Counted from the first letter of the stretch, positions 1 to 6,213 are shown. The stretch is 9,524 nt of DNA from an uncultured Clostridia bacterium (GCA_937922005.1 CAKZWV010000061.1:1-9524); one strand, 5' to 3'. Notes: generated from the sequence alone by a model not told the origin. Made by a program: numbers and translations.

Positions 1-663
1 AGCAATGCCGAAAAAGAGGATATCAGGGACGATATTGAATTTGAAATCGAGCTGATTAAGCAGGTAGAAATCAATATAGACTACATCTTGATGTTGGTTG
101 AAAAATATCATGACGGCAACTGCAAAGATAAAGAAATCCTGGTTGCCATCCGCAGGGCGATCGATGCAAGTATCGAGCTGCGCAGTAAAAAGGAGCTTAT
201 CGAAGCCTTTATCAGCCAAATCAATGTAGACACACAGGTTACTACGGACTGGCGGCGCTTTGTTCTCGAGCAGGCAGAGAAGGATTTGACGGAAATCATC
301 ACTAGCGAAAATCTCAAATCGGAAGAAAGCAGAAGATTTGTTGATAATATGTTTTGTGACGGTATATTCAAAACGACCGGAACAGAAATCGACAAACTCC
401 TGCCGCCCATTTCACGCTTTGGCGGTGGCAGAGCCGAGAAAAAGGAGAGAGTTATCGACAAGCTGCAAGCCTTTTTTGACAAATACTCCGGCCTTGGCAT
501 TGCTGAATTTAGAGCCGAAGAACAGGAAAAGCTTGTCTTGTATGAACTTGAGCCAAGCTATCCGAGGGTGGCTGAAGAAGCTGCCTATCAGAGGGTAGCA
601 GAAGAATCTGCCTATCCGAGGGTGGCTGAAGAATCTGCACCGTATGGAGCAAAAGACAACTAA
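1..663 (+). CDS. hsdR: Type I restriction enzyme R subunit (HsdR), C-terminal end, 5' truncated by the window
   Basis: The reading frame is open from the first base, so these 220 codons are the end of a longer gene. HsdR is the ATP-dependent translocase and nuclease subunit of type I restriction-modification complexes; only its C-terminal helical region, which contacts the methylase core, lies here. The family pattern is clear: an ELIKQVEINIDYIL-type segment, then ELRSKKELIEAFI, a DWRRFV block, and the hallmark TGTEIDKLLPPISRFGGG followed by a lysine-rich KKERVIDKLQAFF helix. After the conserved domain the tail carries three nine-residue repeats (YPRVAEESA type) before the stop. The motor and nuclease motifs would lie upstream, outside the window, as would hsdM and hsdS if present. 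No frameshift is visible. The family call is strong; whether the system is active cannot be judged. Confidence 0.9.
   Translation, partial: SNAEKEDIRDDIEFEIELIKQVEINIDYILMLVEKYHDGNCKDKEILVAIRRAIDASIELRSKKELIEAFISQINVDTQVTTDWRRFVLEQAEKDLTEIITSENLKSEESRRFVDNMFCDGIFKTTGTEIDKLLPPISRFGGGRAEKKERVIDKLQAFFDKYSGLGIAEFRAEEQEKLVLYELEPSYPRVAEEAAYQRVAEESAYPRVAEESAPYGAKDN
559..639 (+). repeat. Three 27-bp in-frame tandem repeats at the 3' end of hsdR
   Basis: Three consecutive 27-bp units start at 559, 586 and 613 and encode YPRVAEEAA, YQRVAEESA and YPRVAEESA. Units 1 and 3 differ at very few bases. Because 27 is a multiple of three, copy number can change without altering the reading frame or the tail after the repeats. 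Confidence 0.9.
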
Positions 664-910
664 AAGATGCCCAAGCCGCAAGGGATCAATCATGGGCTCC
701 AAAATTGGAACGAGCATAAAACAAAAAACGCATATCTTGAAAGCTATGAGCAAGAAGAGGCAGTAGCATGTACTTCAGGTTTCTCAGCAGTGTGTATCGC
801 TGTAAGGAGGTCAATCGCCATGCCGAAAAGGAACATTTGTACACTATATCCTGGTCTCAACCTAAGTCTGTTGCTACATGTACAATATTGCTGTCCCTAA
901 GACGCTAGTC
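664..910. other. Gap between hsdR and the convergent araC-type gene; one doubtful 26-codon ORF
   Basis: No gene here is recognisable. The only coding-like signal is a strong Shine-Dalgarno (AAGGAGGT, about 803-810) nine bases before an ATG at 820. That ATG opens a 26-codon frame ending at 900, with a hydrophobic, Cys-containing C-terminal half (LSLLLHVQYCCP). The upstream part of the same frame, from 667, does not resemble a protein. The peptide could be a real small gene or the surviving start of a gene whose body was deleted. No convincing terminator hairpin was found between the two convergent genes. Confidence 0.2.
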
Positions 911-1924
911 TCAATTTGGGAGTCCATTATAATTCTGATAGTCTTTCCGATATTCTTTCGGTAAAACCTGTACCACATCCTTGAATGCCTTAGAGAACTT
1001 CCCTTGGGTCTTATACCCTACCTGGACGGCAATATCGGCAATGGTGGCATCGGTCTCCCGAAGTAGTTTCATGGCTTGGTGTACCCGATACTCCTTCATA
1101 TAGGAGGCAATGGGCAAACCGTAAACTGCTTTGAACACTTCTTTCAGCGTAGAAGTATTGATGAGATACTGTTTAGAAAGTTCTTCAATCGTAAACCGCT
1201 GTTGCAAGTGTTCTGTCAACTGCTGATGAATTTCTTTGATCAGTTCGGTCTGCTGTGAGAAATATTGAGTCAATTCTTTCCGCCCTGACTTCATGTTGCT
1301 CAGATGAATCAAAAGCTCCAGCACTTTGAGTTTTAAGAGGGGAAGCCGCACGGATGCGGGGGCAGAAAAGAGTGGAGCAAAAATATGTTCCAAATCAGAG
1401 CAAGTTGGTATTGCAGATGGTTTCCCGGAACAAAACTTCTCCCACAACAGGTTAGACTCTACACCTGCGTTCTGTATAATATCCGGGCAAACAGTAGACA
1501 GCTTGTCCAAATTCACAGAAAAGGAAACTCCTTCTGAATATCCCAGGGGAAACATCATCGTGGAATTTGAGCAGCACGCCATACTATGAGCCGTCAAATC
1601 TCCTGATCCTAGGTAGATGGCGGTGCCGCCATGCATATTCCAGCCAATACGGCCATTACGGCAGTAGTGAATTTCCAGTACAGAGTCAAGCGCACTGTGC
1701 TGGAACTGGATCTCTGGAGTAAGGAAGGTATTAAAAGATGCTTCAATACCAGGGTAGACATTGTGTACCTCCATGCGTCCCTTCCCATTTATAATTGCTT
1801 GCAACTGTTCCGTAAAAAAAGTCTTGCCTATATTTTTACCTGCTTGAGTGCACTCTATAGAAAGAGTGCCATCTGTAATGTTCTGAAGATTTTTTTCAAT
1901 GGAACTGTATTCTTCTTTTTTCAT
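911..1924 (-). CDS. AraC-family transcriptional regulator (PchR-like C-terminal domain)
   Basis: This is a 337-residue protein if it starts at the ATG at 1924. That start is preferred to the GTG at 1978, because the bases between them are the true C-terminal codons of the upstream arsR remnant and AGAGGA lies 15 bases before the ATG. The C-terminal 95 residues form an AraC DNA-binding domain with two helix-turn-helix motifs. The first is around residues 244-265 (FTIEELSKQYLINTSTLKEVF), and the second around 294-317 (IADIAVQVGYKTQGKFSKAFK) ends in LPKEYRK. The N-terminal part is a typical variable effector domain with no motif I can name. Regulators with this domain style often control siderophore uptake or efflux genes in Clostridia, but no target gene is adjacent, so its role is unknown. 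It lies directly downstream of the arsR pseudogene on the same strand and looks intact. Confidence 0.85.
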   Translation of the reverse strand: MKKEEYSSIEKNLQNITDGTLSIECTQAGKNIGKTFFTEQLQAIINGKGRMEVHNVYPGIEASFNTFLTPEIQFQHSALDSVLEIHYCRNGRIGWNMHGGTAIYLGSGDLTAHSMACCSNSTMMFPLGYSEGVSFSVNLDKLSTVCPDIIQNAGVESNLLWEKFCSGKPSAIPTCSDLEHIFAPLFSAPASVRLPLLKLKVLELLIHLSNMKSGRKELTQYFSQQTELIKEIHQQLTEHLQQRFTIEELSKQYLINTSTLKEVFKAVYGLPIASYMKEYRVHQAMKLLRETDATIADIAVQVGYKTQGKFSKAFKDVVQVLPKEYRKDYQNYNGLPN

Positions 1925-1935
1925 CCGACTACTTT

Positions 1936-2306
1936 CTATTCCTCTGTTTGCGATGGGCAGGCAATCTTTACAAGCCACTCGATCATGTGATGGAAATTTC
2001 GGGCCTCTCGGTATCGACCGCTTTATGATAGATCTCTTTTCCTTCCCGGCGGCTGACGATCAGCCCAGTCGCTTTCAGTTGCTTGAGGTGATGGAAAACC
2101 GCCGGGCTACTCATGTCCACCATAGCGGAAAGATTGATGACATATTCTTCACATGGACAGAGCAGCCCCAAAATATGGATATGGCTACCATCCCCAAACT
2201 GTTTGAAAATATCAGCCATAGTATGAAAGTTTTCTACGCAAGGCATGTGCTCCAGCACCTATTCAATGCTCTGCCCGTGATTGTGCGGCAAATGATTCTG
2301 AGGCAT
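1936..2306 (-). pseudogene. ArsR/SmtB-family metal-sensing repressor, disrupted by a stop codon and a frameshift
   Basis: Reading from the ATG at 2306 gives MPQNHLPHNHGQSIE and then an in-frame TAG at 2261-2259. The same frame continues as VLEHMPCVENFHTMADIFKQ, a winged-helix block with LSAMVDMSSPAVFHHLKQLK, and the wing SRREGKEIYHKA. After VDTE near 2005 a one-base loss shifts the frame. The other frame continues as ARNFHHMIEWLVKIACPSQ and stops at 1938-1936. Restoring one base gives 123 codons, a normal ArsR length. A GTG immediately after the TAG (2258) could restart a 91-residue product ending at 1983, but it would lack the native C-terminus. Several positions expected to be conserved are changed (RIRIL-type to HIHIL, AVSHHL-type to AVFHHL). 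The gene was presumably the metal-dependent repressor of a cadmium, zinc or arsenic unit and is probably dead. Confidence 0.8.
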
Positions 2307-2359
2307 TCGGCATCTCTCCCTACAATTTATCTTACCATAGGGCGGAAGGGAAAGAAACC

Positions 2360-2607
2360 TCACTTTTGAATTTCCTCTATTTCCGGTCCGGCATCATGAG
2401 TGTATTCCAGGATACGGGCACTGTCGCCCACCGCTTTCTGCAGCAAATCCCTTATACGCTTAACAAAAGGACAGGGATAGTCGATAGGGGCCCTTACTGA
2501 TACAGGAGACAAAGGCGATGATGTTCGCCTCCTTGACTCACCAGGGAGCAGGCCCGCAGTACCGCCTTTTTCCAAGAGCAGCCGCCACAGCCAAAAAGGC
2601 CAGCCAT
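2360..2607 (-). pseudogene. Remnant of a CGGC-domain protein (putative metal-binding), 5' truncated with two frameshifts
   Basis: Three frames read in succession on the minus strand rebuild one protein end. The first gives AGLFGCGGCSWKKAVLRAC and more, from about 2604. The second, after a shift near 2525-2531, gives NIIAFVSCISKG. The third, after a shift near 2487-2493, gives PIDYPCPFVKRIRDLL, then AVGDSARILEYTH, and stops at 2360. The order CGGC, SCISKG, PCPF, EYTH matches the C-terminal half of CGGC-domain proteins (Pfam CGGC), small Cys-rich proteins thought to bind metals. The usual N-terminal half is missing. The remnant begins inside the 3' arm of the csoR terminator, suggesting a recombination junction there. 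The longest single open frame (2360-2575) is mostly out of frame upstream and is not a gene by itself. Confidence 0.65.
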
Positions 2608-2629
2608 ATAAATTTGGCCGGCCCTTTTT
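2593..2629 (-). terminator. Rho-independent terminator of the copper operon, possibly bidirectional
   Basis: A 9-bp GC-rich stem (GGCCAGCCA at 2598-2606 against TGGCCGGCC at 2615-2623, one G-T wobble) has an 8-base AT-rich loop. It is flanked by A5 on one side and T5 on the other. Read on the minus strand, it follows the csoR stop codon by only a few bases and ends in a T run. Confidence 0.85.
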
Positions 2630-2635
2630 CTTCTA

Positions 2636-2899
2636 TTATGTAGCCAGTTTTTCCAACAGCTGCAGGGCTTCCTCTAACTTTGGGTTGGACTCATCTGTAT
2701 GCAGGCCATCCCGGACGCAGCTACGGATATGTGCCCGTAAAATTTCTTGATTGACCCGCTTCAAAAGTGCCTGAGTAGCAAGTAATTGATTGGAGATGTC
2801 CACACAGTAGCGGTCTTCTTCAATCATCCGCAGAATGCCGTTTAGTTGTCCTCTAGCGATTTTGATAGAGCGGGTGATATAGGCATTGTTAGCCTTCAT
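2636..2899 (-). CDS. csoR: CsoR-family copper-sensing transcriptional repressor
   Basis: This is an 87-residue all-helical repressor of the CsoR/RcnR family. Cu(I) binding to the tetramer releases operator DNA and derepresses copper export genes. The Cu(I) ligand set is visible as Cys32 (RYCVDI), His57 (RAHIRSC) and Cys61, with the spacing typical of CsoR. RcnR-type nickel/cobalt sensors and FrmR-type sensors have different ligand sets. The basic N-terminal helix ITRSIKIARGQLNGILRMIEE carries the DNA-contact pattern. The ATG overlaps the last 11 bases of the upstream copA frame, including its TAA (2889-2899), so translation is probably coupled and CsoR is made in proportion to the pump. A terminator follows directly. 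The likely target is the inverted repeat upstream of copA at 5543-5557, giving autoregulation. The reading frame is intact. Confidence 0.93.
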   Translation of the reverse strand: MKANNAYITRSIKIARGQLNGILRMIEEDRYCVDISNQLLATQALLKRVNQEILRAHIRSCVRDGLHTDESNPKLEEALQLLEKLAT

Positions 2900-3110
2900 G
2901 GGTGGTGATCTCAGTTACTTCGTAGCCCGCCTCGGCGACTGCTGCTTTTAATGCCTCATCGGTGACAGATTCAGGGACATTGACCGTGGCCTTCTTGTCT
3001 TCCAGGCTCACCTGAATATCCGCCGCCCTGGGAATGCTCTCCAGCGCATGAGCAACATGCTTAACGCAGTTTTGGCACATCATGCCTTCGATAATTAATT
3101 CCTTTTTCAT
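2889..3110 (-). CDS. copZ: Nested CopZ-like copper chaperone, internal in-frame start within copA
   Basis: Inside the copA 3' region, an ATG at 3110 is preceded by GGAGG (3118-3122) with a 7-base gap, an ideal ribosome binding site. Translation from it would give a free 73-residue HMA protein with MMCQNC (Cys12 and Cys15) and the expected beta-alpha-beta pattern, the size of CopZ chaperones that carry Cu(I) to CopA. The same codons also encode the C-terminal domain of the CopA fusion. One stretch could therefore produce both a tethered and a soluble copper carrier, and the soluble form would survive the frameshift upstream. Alternatively, a former separate copZ was fused by loss of the copA stop codon and the ribosome site is a relic. 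Confidence 0.6.
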   Translation of the reverse strand: MKKELIIEGMMCQNCVKHVAHALESIPRAADIQVSLEDKKATVNVPESVTDEALKAAVAEAGYEVTEITTHEG

Positions 3111-3812
3111 TGTAGTTCCTCCATTCGATTGATTTATTGTTGTTTGCTTCGCAGAAGGCTCCGCTAACGGCCCTTCCGCAGGAACAGAAACCGTAACAGG
3201 CGCAACAGGTTCAGTCGCACTTGCGAAGACTGCCGAACCATGCTTGGGCTTGAAAAAACGCAGCCGCAGGGCGTTGAATACCACAAAAACCGAGCTAAAG
3301 CTCATGGCCAGCGCTGCCACCATCGGATTCATCTTTAAATGGAACGCTGTGTACCAGCACCCTGCGGCGATGGGGATCCCAATAATGTTGTAGAAGAATG
3401 CCCAAAACAGGTTCTCCTTGATATTGCGGATGGTGGCCTTGGAGAGTTCAATGGCTCCGGCCACATCCAGCAGATCACTGCGCATCAACACAATATCGGC
3501 GGATGCGATCGCCACATCGGTGCCAGCGCCAATGGCAATCCCCACATCGGCACTGGCTAGAGCTGGGGCATCGTTGATGCCATCGCCCACCATGGCCACC
3601 TTCTTGCCGCTCTCCTGGAGCCTGCGTACCTCCTGCTCCTTATCCTGAGGCAACACTTCCGCAACTATGCGGTCCACACCGACCTGCCTGCGGATGGCCT
3701 CAGCGGTCTTATTGTGGTCGCCTGTGAGCATGACCACTTCAATGCCCATGTCCTGCAAGTCTGCGATAGCCTGCTTGCTGGAGGGTTTGACCACATCCGC
3801 TACTGCGATCAT
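2889..3812 (-). CDS. copA: Copper-exporting P-type ATPase CopA, C-terminal part with fused CopZ-like HMA domain (after frameshift)
   Basis: This frame is the direct continuation of the ATPase encoded at 3809-5512. It supplies the rest of the phosphorylation domain, with MLTGDHNKT (about residues 28-35) and VGDGINDAPAL (75-85), and the last two membrane helices. Those helices carry the Cu(I) signatures FFYN and MSFSSVFVVFNALRL. A 45-residue Pro/Ala-rich linker follows, then an HMA domain with GMMCQNC (Cys246 and Cys249) from Met235. The ATG at 3812 has no good Shine-Dalgarno, but it overlaps the TGA of the upstream frame as ATGA, so reinitiation is possible. Adding one base in the homopolymer at 3837-3843 joins the two parts into one 874-residue protein, which was surely the ancestral form. 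The frame overlaps csoR by 11 bases. Confidence 0.88.
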   Translation of the reverse strand: MIAVADVVKPSSKQAIADLQDMGIEVVMLTGDHNKTAEAIRRQVGVDRIVAEVLPQDKEQEVRRLQESGKKVAMVGDGINDAPALASADVGIAIGAGTDVAIASADIVLMRSDLLDVAGAIELSKATIRNIKENLFWAFFYNIIGIPIAAGCWYTAFHLKMNPMVAALAMSFSSVFVVFNALRLRFFKPKHGSAVFASATEPVAPVTVSVPAEGPLAEPSAKQTTINQSNGGTTMKKELIIEGMMCQNCVKHVAHALESIPRAADIQVSLEDKKATVNVPESVTDEALKAAVAEAGYEVTEITTHEG

Positions 3813-5512
3813 ACCGATGAGCTTGCCAGCTGATGCAAAAAAAGTGGCGTCTTGCCATGGTCGGCCATCTGATCCTGGAGCTGTTCCAGGGCCTTGTCGT
3901 AAATACCTTCTGCATTTAAGAACTTCTGATTGCCTGCCAGGCAGGTAAGCCCTTCGATGCTCCCTTTGATGCCTTGGCCTGGAATCTGTTCAAACTGCTT
4001 CACGGGCAGGAATTGCGTGTTTCTTTTTTCTGCCTCGGCTACAATGGCGCGGGCCAGGGGATGTTCCGACAGCTTTTCCAGAGAAGCGGCTATTTGAAAC
4101 AGATGATCATCTGTGACACCGCTGTGACACGCCAAGTCAGTCACTACCGGCTTGCCCTTAGTGATGGTGCCGGTCTTATCCATGACCACCACATTCACAC
4201 TGTGGGCAATCTCCAGAGTTTCCGCAGACTTGATCAGAATACCGTTGGAGGCACCTCGACCGGTGCCTACCATGATAGCAGTAGGAGTTGCCAGTCCCAA
4301 AGCGCAGGGGCAAGAGACCACCAGTACCGATACCGCAATGGTCATGGCGAACTCAAAGGTCGAGCCGTAGATCAGCCATACCACCATCGCAAGAAGGGCG
4401 ATACCGATGACGACCGGCACGAAGATCCCAGCCACCTTGTCGGCCAGTTTGGCGATAGGTGCCTTGGAGCTGGTGGCTTCGTCCACCAGCTTGATGATCT
4501 GACTGAGGGCGGTCTCATCGCCCACCTTGTCGGCCTGCATCCTGAAATATCCGCTCTGGTTGATGGTGGCACCGATGACCTTATCTCCGGACTGCTTGTC
4601 CACGGGGATGCTCTCACCGGTAATGGCACTCTCATCCAACGAGCCGGTGCCTTCCAGCAACACACCGTCCACCGGCACGCTCTCGCCTGCCTTGACAATC
4701 AGAATATCGCCTTTCTCCACCTCGTCGGCGGGAATAACGATTTCCACACCGTTCCGAACTACTGTTGCCTTCTTAGGGGCTAGGTTCATCAGCTTATTGA
4801 TGGCATCGGAGGTGCGGCCCTTGGCCCGCACCTCAAAGAACTTGCCCAGGGTGATGAGGGTAAGAATGGTGCCCGCTCCCTCAAAATAGAGGTCATGGGT
4901 GAACTGGTTCACCATTGCCAGATCTCCATAACCAAAGCCCCAGGCGATCTTATAAAGAGCATATACTCCATAAGCCAGAGAAGCCCCGGAGCCCAGGGCA
5001 ATCAGAGAGTCCATATTGGGTGAGCCGTGAAACAGGGTCTTAAAACCCATGCGGTAATACTTGTTGTTGATGACGGCCACTGGTAGAGTCAGTAGAAACA
5101 AGGTCAGGGCATAGATCATGGAGTTTTTCGTTCCCAGGAAGAAGCTCGGCAGCGGCCAGCCCATCATGTGGCCCATGGAAATGTAAAACAGCGGGATGGT
5201 GAATGCGAAGGACCAGATCACCCGACGTTTCATGGTTTCGTATTCCTTTTTTGCCATATCCACGGGAGAAACGGATTGGATAGCCGCTTTGCTGCTTCTT
5301 GCTTGCTGGAGAGATGCCCCGTAGCCAGCCTTCTCCACAGCGGCAATGATCTGTCCGCTGTTTACGGTCTGGTCGTCATAGGTCACTACCATACTGTTTT
5401 TCAGCAGATTTACATTACAATCCTGTACGCCGGTTAGATGGGACACGCTCTTTTGCACCCTTGCCTGGCAGGCAGCACAGGTCATGCCTGTGACATTATA
5501 TTTTTCCTGCAT
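3809..5512 (-). CDS. copA: Copper-exporting P1B-1-type ATPase CopA, N-terminal part (frameshifted at residue 558)
   Basis: This frame encodes the first 567 codons of a Cu(I)-exporting membrane ATPase. An N-terminal HMA domain carries GMTCAAC (Cys12 and Cys15). It is followed by the first membrane helices (from about residue 98), the actuator loop with ITGES (297-301), the ion-channel CPC motif (401-403), the phosphorylated Asp in DKTGT (445-449) and the SEHP motif of the nucleotide domain (482-485). The ATG at 5512 is preceded by AGGAGG (5521-5526) at an 8-base gap. After GKTPLF the frame is lost in a run of seven T and ends in nine unrelated residues. The missing phosphorylation-domain end, last helices and second HMA domain lie in the frame at 2889-3812. 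As it stands this part cannot complete the catalytic cycle. A sequencing indel, true mutation, phase variation and ribosomal slippage are all possible. Confidence 0.9.
   Translation of the reverse strand: MQEKYNVTGMTCAACQARVQKSVSHLTGVQDCNVNLLKNSMVVTYDDQTVNSGQIIAAVEKAGYGASLQQARSSKAAIQSVSPVDMAKKEYETMKRRVIWSFAFTIPLFYISMGHMMGWPLPSFFLGTKNSMIYALTLFLLTLPVAVINNKYYRMGFKTLFHGSPNMDSLIALGSGASLAYGVYALYKIAWGFGYGDLAMVNQFTHDLYFEGAGTILTLITLGKFFEVRAKGRTSDAINKLMNLAPKKATVVRNGVEIVIPADEVEKGDILIVKAGESVPVDGVLLEGTGSLDESAITGESIPVDKQSGDKVIGATINQSGYFRMQADKVGDETALSQIIKLVDEATSSKAPIAKLADKVAGIFVPVVIGIALLAMVVWLIYGSTFEFAMTIAVSVLVVSCPCALGLATPTAIMVGTGRGASNGILIKSAETLEIAHSVNVVVMDKTGTITKGKPVVTDLACHSGVTDDHLFQIAASLEKLSEHPLARAIVAEAEKRNTQFLPVKQFEQIPGQGIKGSIEGLTCLAGNQKFLNAEGIYDKALEQLQDQMADHGKTPLFLHQLASSSV
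3837..3843 (-). other. copA: Homopolymer tract (A7 on +, T7 in the message) where the copA frame breaks
   Basis: The message reads CCA CTT TTT TTG CAT. With eight T it would read CTT TTT TTT GCA TCA GCT and continue in the conserved frame as FASAGKLIGMIAVADVV. The present sequence contains T TTT TTG, a heptamer on which a minus-one slip would restore the downstream frame. I see no Shine-Dalgarno-like stimulator upstream and only weak pairing downstream, so an indel is more likely than programmed slippage. Confidence 0.85.
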
Positions 5513-5534
5513 ACATAGAACCTCCTATGTTGGA

Positions 5535-5581
5535 AGTATAGATACCCATACGGGGTACTGGTCTGTCTGATTCTCAGTATA
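5535..5581 (-). promoter_or_regulatory. copA promoter region with CsoR-type operator
   Basis: The inverted repeat TACCC-ATACG-GGGTA (5543-5557) has perfect 5-bp arms and the T-A-C-rich/G-rich form of CsoR operators. Two TATACT -10-like hexamers on the minus strand flank it, at 5535-5540 and 5576-5581. Neither has a good -35, so which one is used is not decided. With the first, the operator would lie in the spacer; with the second, just downstream of the start point. Either position suits repression by the CsoR encoded in the same operon. Confidence 0.6.
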
Positions 5582-5781
5582 GTCCAGCAAAAGCGGCTTG
5601 TATCGTCCATTCAGAAATTCTTTTTGCCCAAATGGGAGATTTTTTCCGTGTAACGATCCCAAATTTTCTGAAATTTAATGCTTCGCATGACCTCATTCGC
5701 TCTGGACTGTACCAGGTCGTACTTGAAAGAACTTGTGTTTCATCTGTTAATTTTCGATTTTCCCCGTTCTGCAGCGGTATT
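5582..5781. other. No recognisable feature between the copA promoter and the FeoB remnant
   Basis: Both strands stay open for some distance here (plus from 5632, minus to 5574), but neither translation resembles a protein family I know. The stretch is probably decayed sequence, perhaps a more degraded part of the feoB remnant that follows. Confidence 0.3.
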
Positions 5782-5976
5782 GGATTCGGTCCCTTCAATA
5801 CCTTCTGCCTGATGGTATTTTGCCTGTTCTACATTCCCTGTGCAGCGACGCAGGGCACAATCCGCAATGGGTCGAACAGCTGGGCTTGGATGGGCTTTAC
5901 AGCCTTTTTCCAGCTGGCGAAGGCGTGGCTCGTTACCTTCGGGGTTGATCAACTTGGAACACTGTTAATGACCTGA
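5782..5976 (+). pseudogene. feoB: Remnant of the ferrous iron transporter FeoB, extreme C-terminus
   Basis: About 64 codons read GFGPFNTFCLMVFCLFYIPC, then AATQGTIRN, SWAWMGFTAFFQLAKAWLV and VDQLGTLL before a TGA. This order of two hydrophobic segments, with the FxxxLFYIPCAA motif and a following basic loop, SW and an aromatic helix, is the end of FeoB, the GTP-dependent Fe(II) importer of the inner membrane. The GTPase domain and nearly all the channel are missing and no start codon fits. Small differences from the usual pattern (VDQLG where VYQIG is common) suggest drift. The call depends on motif memory over a short stretch; a different polytopic membrane protein is possible. Confidence 0.6.
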
Positions 5977-6005
5977 TTGCCCTTTTATGAAGAAAGATTA
6001 AATAT

Positions 6006-6077
6006 GTAGCAGTTACCGGCCCAAACGAGGGCAGAAAATCTACCCTTGCGAAAGTGATCGCAGGATTCCTTCCTTAA
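6006..6077 (+). pseudogene. Walker-A-like fragment of an ABC-type ATPase
   Basis: These 23 codons read VAVTGPNEGRKSTLAKVIAG and then FLP before a TAA. This resembles the first strand and P-loop of ABC ATPases (GPNGxGKST followed by a helix), with the second loop glycine region altered to EGRKS. Upstream, ATGAAGAAAGATTAA would join it as MKKD with one T removed, which is consistent with a decayed gene start. Nothing downstream continues the domain. The fragment is short, so chance resemblance is not excluded. Confidence 0.3.
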
Positions 6078-6105
6078 CGAAAATCCATGGATCGAGGTTA
6101 AGAAA

Positions 6106-6213
6106 ATGGCTCCTGTGTTTTTACCTACCGCACTAGCTTTGTATTGTATCTTGTCTTTGCGGCGCATGATAAAACACCCAATTTGCCCTTATCAGGGGAT
6201 TGGAAAGTGCTGA
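6106..6213 (+). CDS. Small single-helix, Cys-containing peptide, possibly a FeoB-associated membrane protein
   Basis: This is a 35-codon frame with GAGG (6094-6097) eight bases before its ATG. It has one hydrophobic segment with the ending FLPTALALYCILSLRRMIKH, a basic stop-transfer, and two more cysteines (ICPY and the terminal GKC). Small single-helix proteins with a basic stretch and a Cys-rich tail often follow feoB in Firmicutes, and this one lies about 130 bases after the FeoB remnant on the same strand. The usual Cys cluster is reduced, so it may be a decayed copy. It may also be a chance frame; there is no family-level proof. Confidence 0.3.
   Translation: MAPVFLPTALALYCILSLRRMIKHPICPYQGIGKC

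Noticed and set aside
836..885. TTGTACA ... TGTACAA inverted repeat in the gap after hsdR
   Set aside because: Short arms with a long loop and no T run; not convincing as a terminator or operator.
1922..1978. GTG start at 1978 extending the AraC regulator by 18 residues
   Set aside because: These bases are the native C-terminal codons of the upstream arsR pseudogene in the same frame, and an ATG with a purine-rich site follows at 1924.
3974..4783. 269-codon plus-strand ORF opposite copA
   Set aside because: It is a shadow of the conserved copA frame, with low-complexity composition and no ribosome site.
5574..5798. 74-codon minus-strand ORF just upstream of copA
   Set aside because: Its translation resembles no family I know, it overlaps the feoB remnant on the other strand and its 3' end reaches the copA promoter region.
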